A DNA stretch of 64,000 bases, taken from positions 55,774-119,773 of the forward strand of contig JAFTVD010000010.1 in the NCBI GenBank assembly GCA_017465945.1, in the 5' to 3' direction. The DNA is from Alphaproteobacteria bacterium (GTDB lineage: Bacteria > Pseudomonadota > Alphaproteobacteria > RF32 > CAG-239). The notes under the pieces were generated by a model. It was not told where the DNA came from, made no database searches, and worked only from the letters and a program-made list of their open reading frames with translations. Below are positions 23,201 to 32,259 of this stretch, in pieces (within the stretch, counting starts at the first letter, position 1; each line of letters opens with the position of its first letter). Position numbers and translations under genes: made by a program.

Positions 23201-25271
23201 TTGTTAAACTATATCTATAAAAATTGTTTCTCAAATCATGTGCATTTTCATAATATTGATTGCTATGTTCATTATATTTTCTTGAATTATAATGATTATA
23301 TATGTGAGAAAATCTTGTGTATATATACTCATACGTTTTTTCATAAATATTAAAAGCTAGTAGTTCATCTTTTTCTTTAACTCTATTAGCAAGTTTTATA
23401 AGAGCTAATACTACTTTTTGTTGAAAGAAGCTATTGCCTTTGATATTTGTTTCATCGTATATTCTATTAATAACATCAATATCATCAAGTGTTTTTAAAT
23501 ATTTTTGGTATTCATCAACTGATTTTTCTTTTTTACTATCTGCTTCTTTATTTTTTCTATCTTCTATTCTTTTCAGATGAGCAAGATATCTAACTTCAGC
23601 ATCTGCAGATGATATAAAATGTTTTTTAGTTAAAGAATTATCATAAGTTTCTTTTATTTCATCAACATATGGGTTTTGCAAATTAGCAGGAGATAAATAT
23701 CTATCATCAAAATAAGTTAAACTAAAAGGTAAAGGTTTTTGTATTAAAATAGCTAATTTTTCAGCATATACATCTTTTTTTGCCTCATCTTTTTCTGTGT
23801 CAAATAATGCCAGCGTTTCAAAAAACTCAAAATTTTCATTAAATTCTTGATTACAACGCTCACATTCGCCAATAAATAGCATATTTTTTCGTTTGAATTC
23901 TTTATCTTTGTTTAATCTAACAGCTTCTTCACCATAAGCAAGAACAATACTATTTTCATCTAAAAAATATTCTTCATTATTAAATTGCTGATGAGAATAT
24001 AATTTTTGAAACCAACTAGAATTATTGCTATAAACCGTATTAATTGCCCACCTTAACTTTTTACTGTCATCGTCACAAAAAGATAATAGCTCATCCCAAG
24101 GTAATTTTTTTCCAATGTTTTTTTCTCTTTTAGGTTCAAGATGGGGGTAATCATCATCAACAAAACAATGAGCATATGGTAATGTCCATGATAACTTATA
24201 CATTTCCTTTGCCCAAAAAACAGCATCTTCTTTGTCTTTATAATTTACAAAATGTTCAACATTTTCTTTCTGTTTCTTAAAGTCACCAAATGTTTCTAAT
24301 CTAAAAGAATAAAGCATACTATTGAGTTTATTTTCATCACTTTCTTGTTTTTTGCTATCATTATATTTTGTATTACTTATTTGGTTATACACTTCCATAA
24401 AAAAATCTTGGCATAAATTTGTCATTTCTAAAGACTTCGTATCAAATATATGCTCTCCAGAATATTTACTGATAATGTTAAACATCTCATTAAATCTAAC
24501 AGTTTTTTGAGGTGTTATATTCCCATCTTTCATTTCTTTAAGCAAAACATTCATTACATCAAAAACGTTGATTTTTTCAAAATCTTTTGTTCCCAAATCC
24601 CGTTTAAAGCATTTTTCTATGTATGTATCATACCCCTCAATTTCATAAGCATTTTTTACTTCTTGTTGAAAGGTTTCATAATCAATGTCTTTTTTACCCT
24701 CTAGCGGTGGAAAATCACCTTTTTCACTGGCAATTTTAGTCATATAATCTTTAATATCGTCAATACGAGCTAAGCCATTTCCATGCACACCAACGTTTAT
24801 ATCTGAATATCTAACTCTACCATAGTCACTAAAAATTCTCCCACAAATAGCAAGATGATTGCGTGGATTATATCCACCATTGATAAGTAAATCTACAGCC
24901 CTTAAATCTGCGGCATGTTCTTGGAAAATTGTGTTGCTACCTTTTAACAACTCACCCCATAAGAAATGTCCACACTCATGCCCAATAATACCTGCAAGTT
25001 CAGCTTCATTTTGGCAAGCCGCAATCAATCCTCTTGTAACCGCTATAACATGTTGTTTTTTTTCAATAGTATTTTCCTTGTTCAAGAAAAAAGCATTTAA
25101 ATCTTCCTCATCTGTAACGCTAAAATAAAAATCATCAACGTTTGCTTCTGTACCTTGAAATAGATTTTCAAATATTTTCTTTAGACGCTTTTCAACACAT
25201 TGGTGCATTTGGGTTGTGCTGTCAAACAATCGTAAGCTTTCAAACTCATTTTCTTCAATTATTTTACTCAT
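20238..25271 (-). CDS. giant M48-peptidase / UbiB-like kinase fusion protein
   Basis: 1,677 residues from the ATG at 25271 (TTGGAG at -9; an ATG at 25301 has no site). N-terminus: an M48-type zinc metallopeptidase, IIGHECGHFLWGE (HExxH at 98-102) and QEHAADLRAVDLL as the downstream Glu ligand. The middle ~1,000 residues are charged and apparently helical-repeat. C-terminus: an ABC1/ADCK/UbiB-like kinase domain with KGPAFVKFGQMLSY (the KxGQ motif, ~1215), GAGSFFVTAKI and VALMRP, then DTDRHQGQQNFD (~1431, cf. HADPHPGN) and IFDTGAQ as the DFG equivalent. No membrane segment or signal peptide. A peptidase-kinase fusion of this size is not one I know. Confidence 0.75.
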   Translation of the reverse strand: MSKIIEENEFESLRLFDSTTQMHQCVEKRLKKIFENLFQGTEANVDDFYFSVTDEEDLNAFFLNKENTIEKKQHVIAVTRGLIAACQNEAELAGIIGHECGHFLWGELLKGSNTIFQEHAADLRAVDLLINGGYNPRNHLAICGRIFSDYGRVRYSDINVGVHGNGLARIDDIKDYMTKIASEKGDFPPLEGKKDIDYETFQQEVKNAYEIEGYDTYIEKCFKRDLGTKDFEKINVFDVMNVLLKEMKDGNITPQKTVRFNEMFNIISKYSGEHIFDTKSLEMTNLCQDFFMEVYNQISNTKYNDSKKQESDENKLNSMLYSFRLETFGDFKKQKENVEHFVNYKDKEDAVFWAKEMYKLSWTLPYAHCFVDDDYPHLEPKREKNIGKKLPWDELLSFCDDDSKKLRWAINTVYSNNSSWFQKLYSHQQFNNEEYFLDENSIVLAYGEEAVRLNKDKEFKRKNMLFIGECERCNQEFNENFEFFETLALFDTEKDEAKKDVYAEKLAILIQKPLPFSLTYFDDRYLSPANLQNPYVDEIKETYDNSLTKKHFISSADAEVRYLAHLKRIEDRKNKEADSKKEKSVDEYQKYLKTLDDIDVINRIYDETNIKGNSFFQQKVVLALIKLANRVKEKDELLAFNIYEKTYEYIYTRFSHIYNHYNSRKYNEHSNQYYENAHDLRNNFYRYSLTIPLCVIYSKLDIIVTEEFEIKHLSSSKTLERAMKTLGINPDCSFSEKLQYLDDSIGNEITMYRGYDRYRGDIYEAQKINGSLFDEDFRTIRNCRVKNGILRDFYGKAGFLMLANDIKKGNDYDLVETMKYLRCYHYSSYYSPLINDMIAKSIQEKDKFNTLPLEDKIFVYEVMEEKGIFSEKYANKLDFFKTIVKEIVSEKDIDKAMEYTEKLLSKQYVKADFDGGKIDDIEFAKEKDILISFYALRKSDELGIDDGSDEFLRKATKCADEICDKLRHTNENGYLYEKEKFPRDTRRSILEAISTNVVSQELTAQMFEEKGKIQFSGKDANKYDYHARAMLAIVSLLAKNPNNAKVVIDFLSSKCTDKSIEKVFESIPEDYDLRRGKELSIDVPGFHYSGKLTFDKSTLKMLHENFWHADLPARAYIMKRILNAYTSDKSTEEEKNKKKLDLVVDMYFDKKSPYYKDAKLIVGEVYNNLQDYEQDLILGALVSANQQNDNNERVGGEAVGEGLKMFFENKGPAFVKFGQMLSYLPQLDPEIRKPLAKLRDKADIPTRAELFNLLKETLPNEELGKISRVDKILGAGSFFVTAKIKYEEKDCVVALMRPYAKELSSSGMDMINNTINALAKKDEKFAPLGNIAYQAKISAESETDIEADYAKYREAVKIYDDVVINTPNGEFTPNVATWESYGKGNNGQVYKIMDMAEGSALTSDKINEQQKHDMAVAYVTLELCNLLSGARWDTDRHQGQQNFDCVETRENGFKKFVIGIFDTGAQIQHNPSKSDKILLGEMLYGMVRAARTGKNVAEYMMKKVKKIDKMGKTLNIDTLYIDEVQRGLTALSDIIVYQKEQKDENGKIIQEEKSLTSKEIGQIASAILESGLVDKHVLRTIKAKAVLNKLRPLRKGWLSSLSEGIKKISPSIKIEKRSKDLTSKRKVIRKDKPEAEINELLQAQNANERILGVNIKHIKTQSAQSPSIRSAALNDRQ

Positions 25272-25505
25272 TACAATACTCCAAGATTCCCATATAAACA
25301 CAATTATATCCTATTTAGCTATAAAAGTAAATAATATTTATTATCCTAAAAAAAATTATGCTTTTTACGTTTTTGTATTATGAAACAACAAATAAAACAA
25401 TATAATCAAAGACTTATTTAAAAAATATAAAGTAAAACACTAAATAATATATTTTTTAATTTTTTAGTAGAAAATTAAAAAAATGATGCTAAAATACACC
25501 CCGAA

Positions 25506-25527
25506 ATTTATCAGAGAAGTGATAAAT
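25506..25527 (+). promoter_or_regulatory. inverted repeat (operator candidate) upstream of pflB
   Basis: ATTTATCA and TGATAAAT are perfect 8-bp arms around GAGAAG, 35 bp before the pflB ATG. The shape recalls CRP/FNR-family sites but the half-site is TTATCA rather than TTGAT, so the regulator is unassigned. An anaerobiosis regulator would make sense. Confidence 0.5.
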
Positions 25528-25562
25528 AAACTGTGTTAACTTTTATAAAAAGGGACAATGTA

Positions 25563-27803
25563 ATGAATAATCAAGTTAAAGCTTGGGAAGGATTCAAAAC
25601 TAATAAATGGCAAGAAGAAATTAATGTTCGTGACTTTATTAATTTGAACTACACTCCTTATGAAGGAGACGATTCGTTTCTTGCTCCAGCAACTGAACGC
25701 ACAACAAAAATGTGGAAGAAAGTTGCAGATTTAATGAAGCAAGAGCGTGAAAATAATGGACTATTAGATGCAGATACAAGTGTTGTATCATCAATTACAT
25801 CTCATGGCGCTGGTTATATCGATAAAGATGAAGAAATTATCGTTGGTTTACAAACAGATAAACCATTAAAGAGAGCTTTGATGCCATATGGTGGTTACCG
25901 CATGGTAGAAGGTTCTTGCAAGGCATATAACCTACCATTAGATCCAAAACTTACAGAAATATTTACAACATACCGCAAAACACATAACGATGGTGTGTTT
26001 GATGCTTATACACCAGATATTCGTGCTTGTCGTAAAAGTGGTATTATTACAGGTCTTCCAGATGCATATGGTCGTGGACGTATCATTGGTGACTATCGTC
26101 GTATTGCTTTATATGGTATTGATCGCTTAATTGAAGATAAAAACGAACAAAAAAATATTTCAAACCTAAGCAGTATGACTGCAGACGTTATTCGTGAGCG
26201 TGAAGAAATTGCAGAACAAATTCGTGCTCTACAAGATATGAAGAAAATGGCAGAAAGCTATGGATTAGATATTTCTAAACCTGCAACAAATGCAAGAGAA
26301 GCTATTCAATGGACATATTTAGGTTACCTATCTGCTGTAAAAGACCAAAATGGTGCAGCTATGTCTATTGGCCGTATTTCTACATTCTTAGATATTTACA
26401 TTGAACGTGATATCAAAAACGGAGTTATCACTGAGTCTGAAGCTCAAGAAATGATGGATGATTTGGTTATCAAATTAAGAATGGTTCGTTTCTTAAGAAC
26501 TCCTGAATATAATGAATTATTCTCTGGTGACCCAGTATGGGTAACAGAATCAATTGGTGGTATGGGTATTGATGGACGTACACTTGTTACAAAGAACTCT
26601 TTCCGTATCTTGCACACATTATATAACTTAGGACCAGCTCCAGAGCCAAACTTAACAGTATTCTGGTCAAATAACCTACCTGTTGGTTTCAAAAAGTTCT
26701 GTGCAAAAGTATCTATTGATACATCATCAATTCAATATGAAAATGATGATTTGATGCGTGGTTTCTTTGGTGATGACTATGGTATTGCATGTTGTGTATC
26801 TCCAATGCGTATTGGTAAACAAATGCAATTCTTTGGCGCACGTGCAAACTTGGCTAAAGCATTGTTATATGCAATAAATGGTGGTAAAGATGAAAAATCT
26901 GGCGAACAAATTGGTCCAGAATTTGCTCCAATTACATCAGAATATCTTGAAATTGACGAATTAGAACGTAAATTTGATAAAATGATGGATTGGTTGGCAG
27001 AAACATATGTTAACGCATTAAACATCATTCACTACATGCACGATAAGTATTCTTATGAAAAATCTATGATGGCTTTACATGATAAAGACGTTGTAAGAAC
27101 ATTAGGTTGCGGTATTGCCGGCTTCTCTATTGTTGTTGACTCATTGTCAGCTGTTAAGAATGCTAAAGTAAAAATTATTCGTGACGAACGTGGTCTTGCT
27201 ACAAACTTTGAGATTGAAGGTGATTATCCAAAATATGGTAATAACAACGAAGATGTAGATGCAATCGCAAGAAGAGTTGTTAAACAATTTATGGATAAAA
27301 TTCGTCGTCTTCCAATCTACAGAAATGCAGTACCAACACAATCAATCTTAACAATTACATCAAACGTTGTATATGGTAAGAAAACAGGTGCAACACCAGA
27401 CGGACGTCCTGCAGGTGTTCCATTTGCACCAGGTGCTAACCCACTTCATGGTCGTGATACAAATGGTGCTATTGCATCTCTATGTTCTGTAGCAAAATTG
27501 CCATTCCAACATGCTCAAGATGGTATCTCAAATACATTCACAATTATTCCAAACTCATTGGGTAAGACACGTGATATTCAAGTAGATAACCTCGTAGGCT
27601 TGTTAGATGGATATTGTGGAAATGATGGACAACACATCAATGTTAACGTATTAAATCGTGAAACATTACAAGATGCGATGGAACATCCTGAAGAATATCC
27701 ACAATTAACAATTCGTGTATCAGGATACGCAGTTAACTTTATTAAATTAACTCGTGAACAACAACTTGATGTTATTTCAAGAACATTCCACGAAAAAATT
27801 TAA
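25563..27803 (+). CDS. pflB: formate C-acetyltransferase (pyruvate formate-lyase)
   Basis: 746 residues from the ATG at 25563, preceded by GGGAC; an in-frame ATG at 25533 lacks a site. The enzyme splits pyruvate with CoA into acetyl-CoA and formate under anaerobic conditions. The active-site Cys pair is in IACCVSPM (410-411). The glycyl-radical site is RVSGYAVNF, with Gly721 about 25 residues from the C-terminus. Length and motifs match true PFL rather than a diol dehydratase. Its activase follows directly. The codon choice looks more restricted than in its neighbours, as expected for an abundant enzyme. Confidence 0.97.
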   Translation: MNNQVKAWEGFKTNKWQEEINVRDFINLNYTPYEGDDSFLAPATERTTKMWKKVADLMKQERENNGLLDADTSVVSSITSHGAGYIDKDEEIIVGLQTDKPLKRALMPYGGYRMVEGSCKAYNLPLDPKLTEIFTTYRKTHNDGVFDAYTPDIRACRKSGIITGLPDAYGRGRIIGDYRRIALYGIDRLIEDKNEQKNISNLSSMTADVIREREEIAEQIRALQDMKKMAESYGLDISKPATNAREAIQWTYLGYLSAVKDQNGAAMSIGRISTFLDIYIERDIKNGVITESEAQEMMDDLVIKLRMVRFLRTPEYNELFSGDPVWVTESIGGMGIDGRTLVTKNSFRILHTLYNLGPAPEPNLTVFWSNNLPVGFKKFCAKVSIDTSSIQYENDDLMRGFFGDDYGIACCVSPMRIGKQMQFFGARANLAKALLYAINGGKDEKSGEQIGPEFAPITSEYLEIDELERKFDKMMDWLAETYVNALNIIHYMHDKYSYEKSMMALHDKDVVRTLGCGIAGFSIVVDSLSAVKNAKVKIIRDERGLATNFEIEGDYPKYGNNNEDVDAIARRVVKQFMDKIRRLPIYRNAVPTQSILTITSNVVYGKKTGATPDGRPAGVPFAPGANPLHGRDTNGAIASLCSVAKLPFQHAQDGISNTFTIIPNSLGKTRDIQVDNLVGLLDGYCGNDGQHINVNVLNRETLQDAMEHPEEYPQLTIRVSGYAVNFIKLTREQQLDVISRTFHEKI

Positions 27804-27823
27804 TAAATAAAATAAGTAATAGG

Positions 27824-27855
27824 GCGATCTAGATACAAGTCTAGGTCGCCTTTTA
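27824..27855 (+). terminator. hairpin between pflB and pflA
   Basis: GGCGATCTAGA (27824-27834) pairs with TCTAGGTCGCC (27841-27851) over 11 bp with one wobble, followed by TTTT. It lies between two genes on the same strand, so it probably lowers pflA expression relative to pflB by partial termination or 3'-end protection. Confidence 0.8.
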
Positions 27856-27872
27856 TATGAAAAGGACTAACA

Positions 27873-28628
27873 ATGGATAATTTAGATAATATAAACATAA
27901 GGATACACTCATACGAAAGTGCAGGAACCGTAGATGGACCTGGTATTCGTTTCGTTGTTTTTATGCAAGGTTGTCCACTAAGGTGTAAATATTGCCACAA
28001 TCCAGATACATGGGAATTAAATAGTGGTAAAGTTGTTAGTGCTAAAAACTTATTTGATGAAATCTTAAAATACACATCATTTATGAAGTTTTCAAAAGGT
28101 GGAGTAACTTTTTCAGGTGGAGAGCCTCTTGTTCAAAAGAAAGCATTATTACCACTTCTAAAAGAATTAAAAAAAGAGGGTGTGCATATAGCAATAGATA
28201 CTGCAGGTACAACCAATATTGATGATACAACCTTAGAAATCATAGATACAATGGATTTAGCTATGCTAGATGTTAAGCATATCGTTCCCTATGAGTATAA
28301 GCTTCTAACAGGTCTGTCAAATGATATGAATATATCTTTTCTTGAAGCTCTAGCTAGCAAAAACAAAAGAACATGGGTTCGTTGGGTTGTTGTTCCAAAT
28401 ATAAATGATACAAAAGAATATGCTCAAAAATTTGCCTCACTAATCAAAAAATATCCAAACGTTGAGCTTGTGGAGATACTTCCATACCACAAAAATGGTA
28501 TCTATAAGTGGGAAGCGCTTAATATTCCATATCAATTAAAAGACACTCCAGAGCCAACAAAAGATAATATCAAAGAATTAGCGGAAATTCTAGAAAATCA
28601 AGGCGTTAAAACATTATATTCAAGTTAA
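27873..28628 (+). CDS. pflA: pyruvate formate-lyase activating enzyme
   Basis: 251 residues. Radical-SAM enzyme that installs the glycyl radical on PflB. The 4Fe-4S motif is GCPLRCKYCHNPD with Cys34, Cys38 and Cys41. The N-terminal SAGTVDGPGIRFVVFMQ and the FSGGEPL motif are diagnostic of PflA. AAAAGGA precedes the ATG. Separated from pflB by one hairpin. Confidence 0.96.
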   Translation: MDNLDNINIRIHSYESAGTVDGPGIRFVVFMQGCPLRCKYCHNPDTWELNSGKVVSAKNLFDEILKYTSFMKFSKGGVTFSGGEPLVQKKALLPLLKELKKEGVHIAIDTAGTTNIDDTTLEIIDTMDLAMLDVKHIVPYEYKLLTGLSNDMNISFLEALASKNKRTWVRWVVVPNINDTKEYAQKFASLIKKYPNVELVEILPYHKNGIYKWEALNIPYQLKDTPEPTKDNIKELAEILENQGVKTLYSS

Positions 28629-28783
28629 GAGCATATATTTACAATATTTAATTTTAACTGCATTTATTATGATTTATATAGCAAAATAATTGAGTTGTTC
28701 CAGCTAAAATAGGGTTACTATATCCCCAACTTAGCAAAAGAACACCATAAGAAGTATTCTTTTACTAAGACGTGGTATGCAAA

Positions 28784-29614
28784 TTAGTTTATTTTAGTAG
28801 AAAGTGTATCCTTTTTATTAAAATAATTTTTTACATAATTACTATAAATCATTGACCTAGCCTTTGGTTCGTTTATAAATAGTAATTTTTTCCATTGATT
28901 AGGGTTTTGTTGTAATTTTAATTGTGCCTCTCGTTCGGTACAATAATATTTATTTTGCAATTCTTTTTTTACAAGTTCAATGTATATCTCTCTTGCACTT
29001 TGCTGAGTATATAGCAATTGTTCGTAGGTTGCAGTTATATAATACTCAGGCACAGTTTTTATTATGTTTATTTGAGGAAAAAAACTACAGATACTAGCTT
29101 GAAAATCATCAATATAAGGGGTGTTTTCGGCAATAACTAAGTACCCATTATCAAAAAGAGCAAATTTTACTTTGTCAGGTGAAAAATAACAATACCATAG
29201 AGGTGTTGTAAGGTGTGTAACACTTAGGCATCTAAGCCCCTTTATTGATTGTAAGTAATTTCGTAATTTTTTTGTTTCAGTAGTTGATAAATTATCCAGT
29301 AAATTACACTGATACGCATACCAACTAAACTCCTGAGATTTAAGATATATTTCTTTTAAAAAATCAGTAGAAACATACCGCCAAATCAGTTGTCCAAATG
29401 TCGGATACTTAAAACGAAAATTAATTACAATATCTCTTATTACATTATCCGTTTTAACACTTTCATCAACAAAGAATGTTTTATCTGAAAATAAAGCCAA
29501 AAAATGGCGGTATTTTGCATCAATATTTATCATTTTTGATGCAGTTAAACATATGTTACCACAAGAATATAAGCGTTCTAGGTAATCATTGGAGGTGATA
29601 ATTGTATTATGCAT
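28784..29614 (-). CDS. unknown protein, paralog of its upstream neighbour
   Basis: 276 residues, family not recognised. It is clearly paralogous to the C-terminal two thirds of the gene upstream: RCLSVTHLT vs KCLSVTNLT, FALFDNGYLVIAE vs YALFSDGLLLISN, VPEYYITATY vs VPDFYIPAIY, and SAREIYIELVKKEL vs SASDIYMEMLKERA. Two 'LTxxx ... LFxDGxxxI' modules can be counted. No signal peptide or membrane helix. Its ATG overlaps the upstream stop by 8 bases (ATGCATAA) with GGGGG upstream, so it is translationally coupled. Confidence 0.6.
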   Translation of the reverse strand: MHNTIITSNDYLERLYSCGNICLTASKMINIDAKYRHFLALFSDKTFFVDESVKTDNVIRDIVINFRFKYPTFGQLIWRYVSTDFLKEIYLKSQEFSWYAYQCNLLDNLSTTETKKLRNYLQSIKGLRCLSVTHLTTPLWYCYFSPDKVKFALFDNGYLVIAENTPYIDDFQASICSFFPQINIIKTVPEYYITATYEQLLYTQQSAREIYIELVKKELQNKYYCTEREAQLKLQQNPNQWKKLLFINEPKARSMIYSNYVKNYFNKKDTLSTKIN

Positions 29615-30938
29615 TGCTACCCCCTTTTTCTTTAAGGAGACGATTATATATATCTATATAAAACTGGGTACTTTTTATAGAACATTGAAAATCAAAGATT
29701 AGATATCTTGCATGAGGTTCATTCTTAATATTTATAGATTTGTAATCTTTCCAGCGTTCAGCTCTTGCAACAATTTCTAAAGCTTCATGATGAGTTATCT
29801 TTAGCTCTTTTTTAATTTTTTTTGCACGTTCTTTCAGCATTTCCATATATATATCACTTGCACTACGTTGATATTTAGGTAAGTTTGAATAAATAGCTGG
29901 GATATAAAAATCAGGAACTATTTTTACTTTAATTGTCAAATCGTTATAGGCTTTATTTATATATTCAATCCATATTTTATCTTTTTTGCTTTTATTGCTA
30001 ATTAAAAGTAAACCATCTGAGAAAAGTGCATATTTGTCAGTATCAGGACAAGCACTAAAGAAAGATGTTGCCCTACCAAACGTAAGATTTGTAACAGAAA
30101 GACACTTGCGATTATTAAATAGTTTTTCAATATATTTATTCATTTCTTCAATTTCAGTAGAAGACGGAGTATTTTTTTGCTTTTGTATTTCTTCTGAGAT
30201 ATACCAATCATATTTTTCAGCTTCTTTATATAGAGCATCAATATAAGATTGAGGAACATACTCAGCACACAAAAACACAAAATCTTTATGCTCATTTTTC
30301 AAGATATTACATTTGATATGTCTATCTGCATAATGACCTTTATCAATAACATTTGAAATGTAATAGCGTCCATCTGCAAAAAGAGCTATGTCGTTGCGAA
30401 TATCCGCGGTAACATCTTCATCTTTGCAAGCGGTTAATAAAATATTATTATTTGCAAAACAATCATTTACAAAATCTTGTATTGACGGACGTGCTGTTAT
30501 TTTGACATTGTCTTTATATGAATAAAATTTTTGAGCATATTTTTCCAAATCATTCATATATGTAGAAGCTGTAAAATAATCAAAAATTTTACTTAAATCG
30601 TAGGTCTTATTTACAGGTAATTTTCGAATTTCAAGCATCTTCAAGATTCTTTTTAAACAGACATTATTTTTGTTTTCATTCTTAAAAAAGTTATAAATAA
30701 GAATACCATTGGAAAAGTAATGAAATTTATTATTAAAAGAATCAGTTGTTAATATAGCAGTAGTTTTAATTTGGGTGTAAAAAGTATTATTTTGCTTGCG
30801 ATATTTTTCTTCTAAATCTTTTGCATATTTGTAACTTTCTAATGATTGCAAAGGTTTATATGTTAAACAAGTGCCATTAGCAAAAAGTGTTTCAAAAGAT
30901 AACTCAATAGGGATATTTTTTGTATCAGTCATAGCCAT
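29607..30938 (-). CDS. unknown protein with three 'LFsDG' modules
   Basis: 443 residues, not recognised. Three related modules: GTCLTYKPLQS ... FHYFSNGILIYN; NNILLTACKDE ... IALFADGRYYIS; and RKCLSVTNLTF ... YALFSDGLLLIS. The C-terminal part (KITHHEALEIVARAERWKDY, then NEPHARYLIFD) is shared in outline with the downstream paralog. AAGGAG precedes the start region and the 5' leader is long and structured. The predicted protein is soluble. A repeated sensor or binding module is possible; no catalytic motif was found. Confidence 0.6.
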   Translation of the reverse strand: MAMTDTKNIPIELSFETLFANGTCLTYKPLQSLESYKYAKDLEEKYRKQNNTFYTQIKTTAILTTDSFNNKFHYFSNGILIYNFFKNENKNNVCLKRILKMLEIRKLPVNKTYDLSKIFDYFTASTYMNDLEKYAQKFYSYKDNVKITARPSIQDFVNDCFANNNILLTACKDEDVTADIRNDIALFADGRYYISNVIDKGHYADRHIKCNILKNEHKDFVFLCAEYVPQSYIDALYKEAEKYDWYISEEIQKQKNTPSSTEIEEMNKYIEKLFNNRKCLSVTNLTFGRATSFFSACPDTDKYALFSDGLLLISNKSKKDKIWIEYINKAYNDLTIKVKIVPDFYIPAIYSNLPKYQRSASDIYMEMLKERAKKIKKELKITHHEALEIVARAERWKDYKSINIKNEPHARYLIFDFQCSIKSTQFYIDIYNRLLKEKGGSNA

Positions 30939-30967
30939 AACTCCTTAGCGAGAACAAACTTGTTTGA

Positions 30968-31089
30968 TGCCTACCTAATCAAAAATTCTCATTTGTAAAG
31001 AGTTTTTGCCATAATATAAAAAAAAGGTTATCCTATGCAGGTTTGCCAAAGGGTAGGCAACAAGCGTCAACCATCGCTCCAAAGATAAC
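30968..31089 (-). promoter_or_regulatory. structured leader RNA with alternative pairings
   Basis: On the minus strand an outer helix GTTATC/GATAAC (31089-31084 with 31032-31027) encloses two hairpins: AGCG/CGCT with an 8-nt loop and TTGCC/GGCAA with an 8-nt loop. C and eight Ts follow the outer helix, so the closed form looks like a terminator. Downstream, GGTAGGCA (30975-30968) is complementary over 8 bp to TGCCTACC (31059-31052), which includes one arm of the second hairpin. The two states exclude each other. The gene 30 nt further on would be the regulated one. It fits no riboswitch class I can name. Confidence 0.5.
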
Positions 31090-31362
31090 ATACCATAAAA
31101 AATGTATTTTGTCAATATGTTTTTGTCTATCATTTTTTGAAAGCTTTTGTGAATTTATATTTATTTTATTAAATAATTTTTCAATAAAGTTAATTTGAAA
31201 ACAACAAATATTAAGTAATAGCTTTTAGCACTATCAACATATAAAAAAAACTACAACAATAAAAGATAAATAGTCAAAAAAGATTATGGACCCTAATAAT
31301 AATCACCCAAAGTAAAAATCATCCAAGTCCACAAAACTTAAAGTATGGTAGTTTGATTTGGA
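31090..31362. other. AT-rich intergenic region between focA and the structured leader
   Basis: About 270 bp, very AT-rich, no coding potential seen. It should contain the promoter for the structured leader; no convincing -35/-10 pair was picked out. Confidence 0.4.
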
Positions 31363-32142
31363 TTATTTCTTGTTATAAACATATCCCAAAGCCAAACCTA
31401 TAACCACAGCTCCACCAACAATATTGCCTATTGTTGCAGGGATTAAGTTATCTACAATAAAATGTCCCCAAGTAATATCTGCACCACTATAAATAGCCGT
31501 AGGGATGAAAAACATATTAGCAATAGAGTGCTCATAACCTAATGTTACAAATAACATAACAGGAACCCAAATACCAAGAGATTTCCCCATAATATCTTTG
31601 CCAGCATATCCCATCCAAGTACCTAAACAAACAAGAGCATTAGCGCCAATTCCTTTCAAGAAAACAGTTTCCCATGGGTATTTTAATTTACCATTTGCTA
31701 AATTCGTTAAATAACCAATAGCATCAAAGCTTAAAATCCCTGTTTTATATGCCATAAAATAAGCAACAAGTTGCGAACCAATAAAGTTGAACAAATACGC
31801 TAAAATCCACACTTTAATTAAATCCTTAAAAACAGTTTTCTTTTGCATTGTAGATAATACCATACCAGCGCAATCACTAGTAAATAAATCAGCCCCCCCA
31901 ACAGATACCATAATCAAGCCAACAGGAAATAATGCTCCTGCTACAAATTTTACTAAGCCAATATTTTCTTGAGCAACACCTTGCATATTACCTGCAACAA
32001 CAACAGTTAAAAGTCCGCCAAGAGCAATAAAAATACCGCCCATTATAGCCATAATTGCAAATTTAGTAAAACCTGTTTTAGCTTTAGATTGTGATGCTGT
32101 ACCAAAATTATCAGCAATTTCACTTGGATTATAGTAGCTCAT
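31363..32142 (-). CDS. focA: formate/nitrite transporter (FocA family)
   Basis: 259 residues with six predicted membrane helices, the FNT-family fold that forms a pentameric channel. Family motifs: GGIFIALGGLL in helix 1, LFTSDCAGM, NFIGSQLVAYF, and the helix-5 motif LGYEHSIANMFFIP with the central pore histidine. In a PFL-containing anaerobe the natural substrate is formate, exported or re-imported. It is only 3 kb from pflBA but on the opposite strand and with its own promoter region. Confidence 0.92.
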   Translation of the reverse strand: MSYYNPSEIADNFGTASQSKAKTGFTKFAIMAIMGGIFIALGGLLTVVVAGNMQGVAQENIGLVKFVAGALFPVGLIMVSVGGADLFTSDCAGMVLSTMQKKTVFKDLIKVWILAYLFNFIGSQLVAYFMAYKTGILSFDAIGYLTNLANGKLKYPWETVFLKGIGANALVCLGTWMGYAGKDIMGKSLGIWVPVMLFVTLGYEHSIANMFFIPTAIYSGADITWGHFIVDNLIPATIGNIVGGAVVIGLALGYVYNKK

Positions 32143-32259
32143 AAGTTCCTCATAGATAAATAATTAATCATTTCCGACACTCTATTGCCCCTAAAAACAA
32201 AAATCAAGTTTTTTTAATATAGTTTACAATATTAAAAATCTCTAATTTTTCTAAATTAC

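Noticed and set aside
30968..31089. Purine-type riboswitch
   Set aside because: The three-way layout with two loops is similar, but the conserved junction bases and loop sequences of the purine class are absent.
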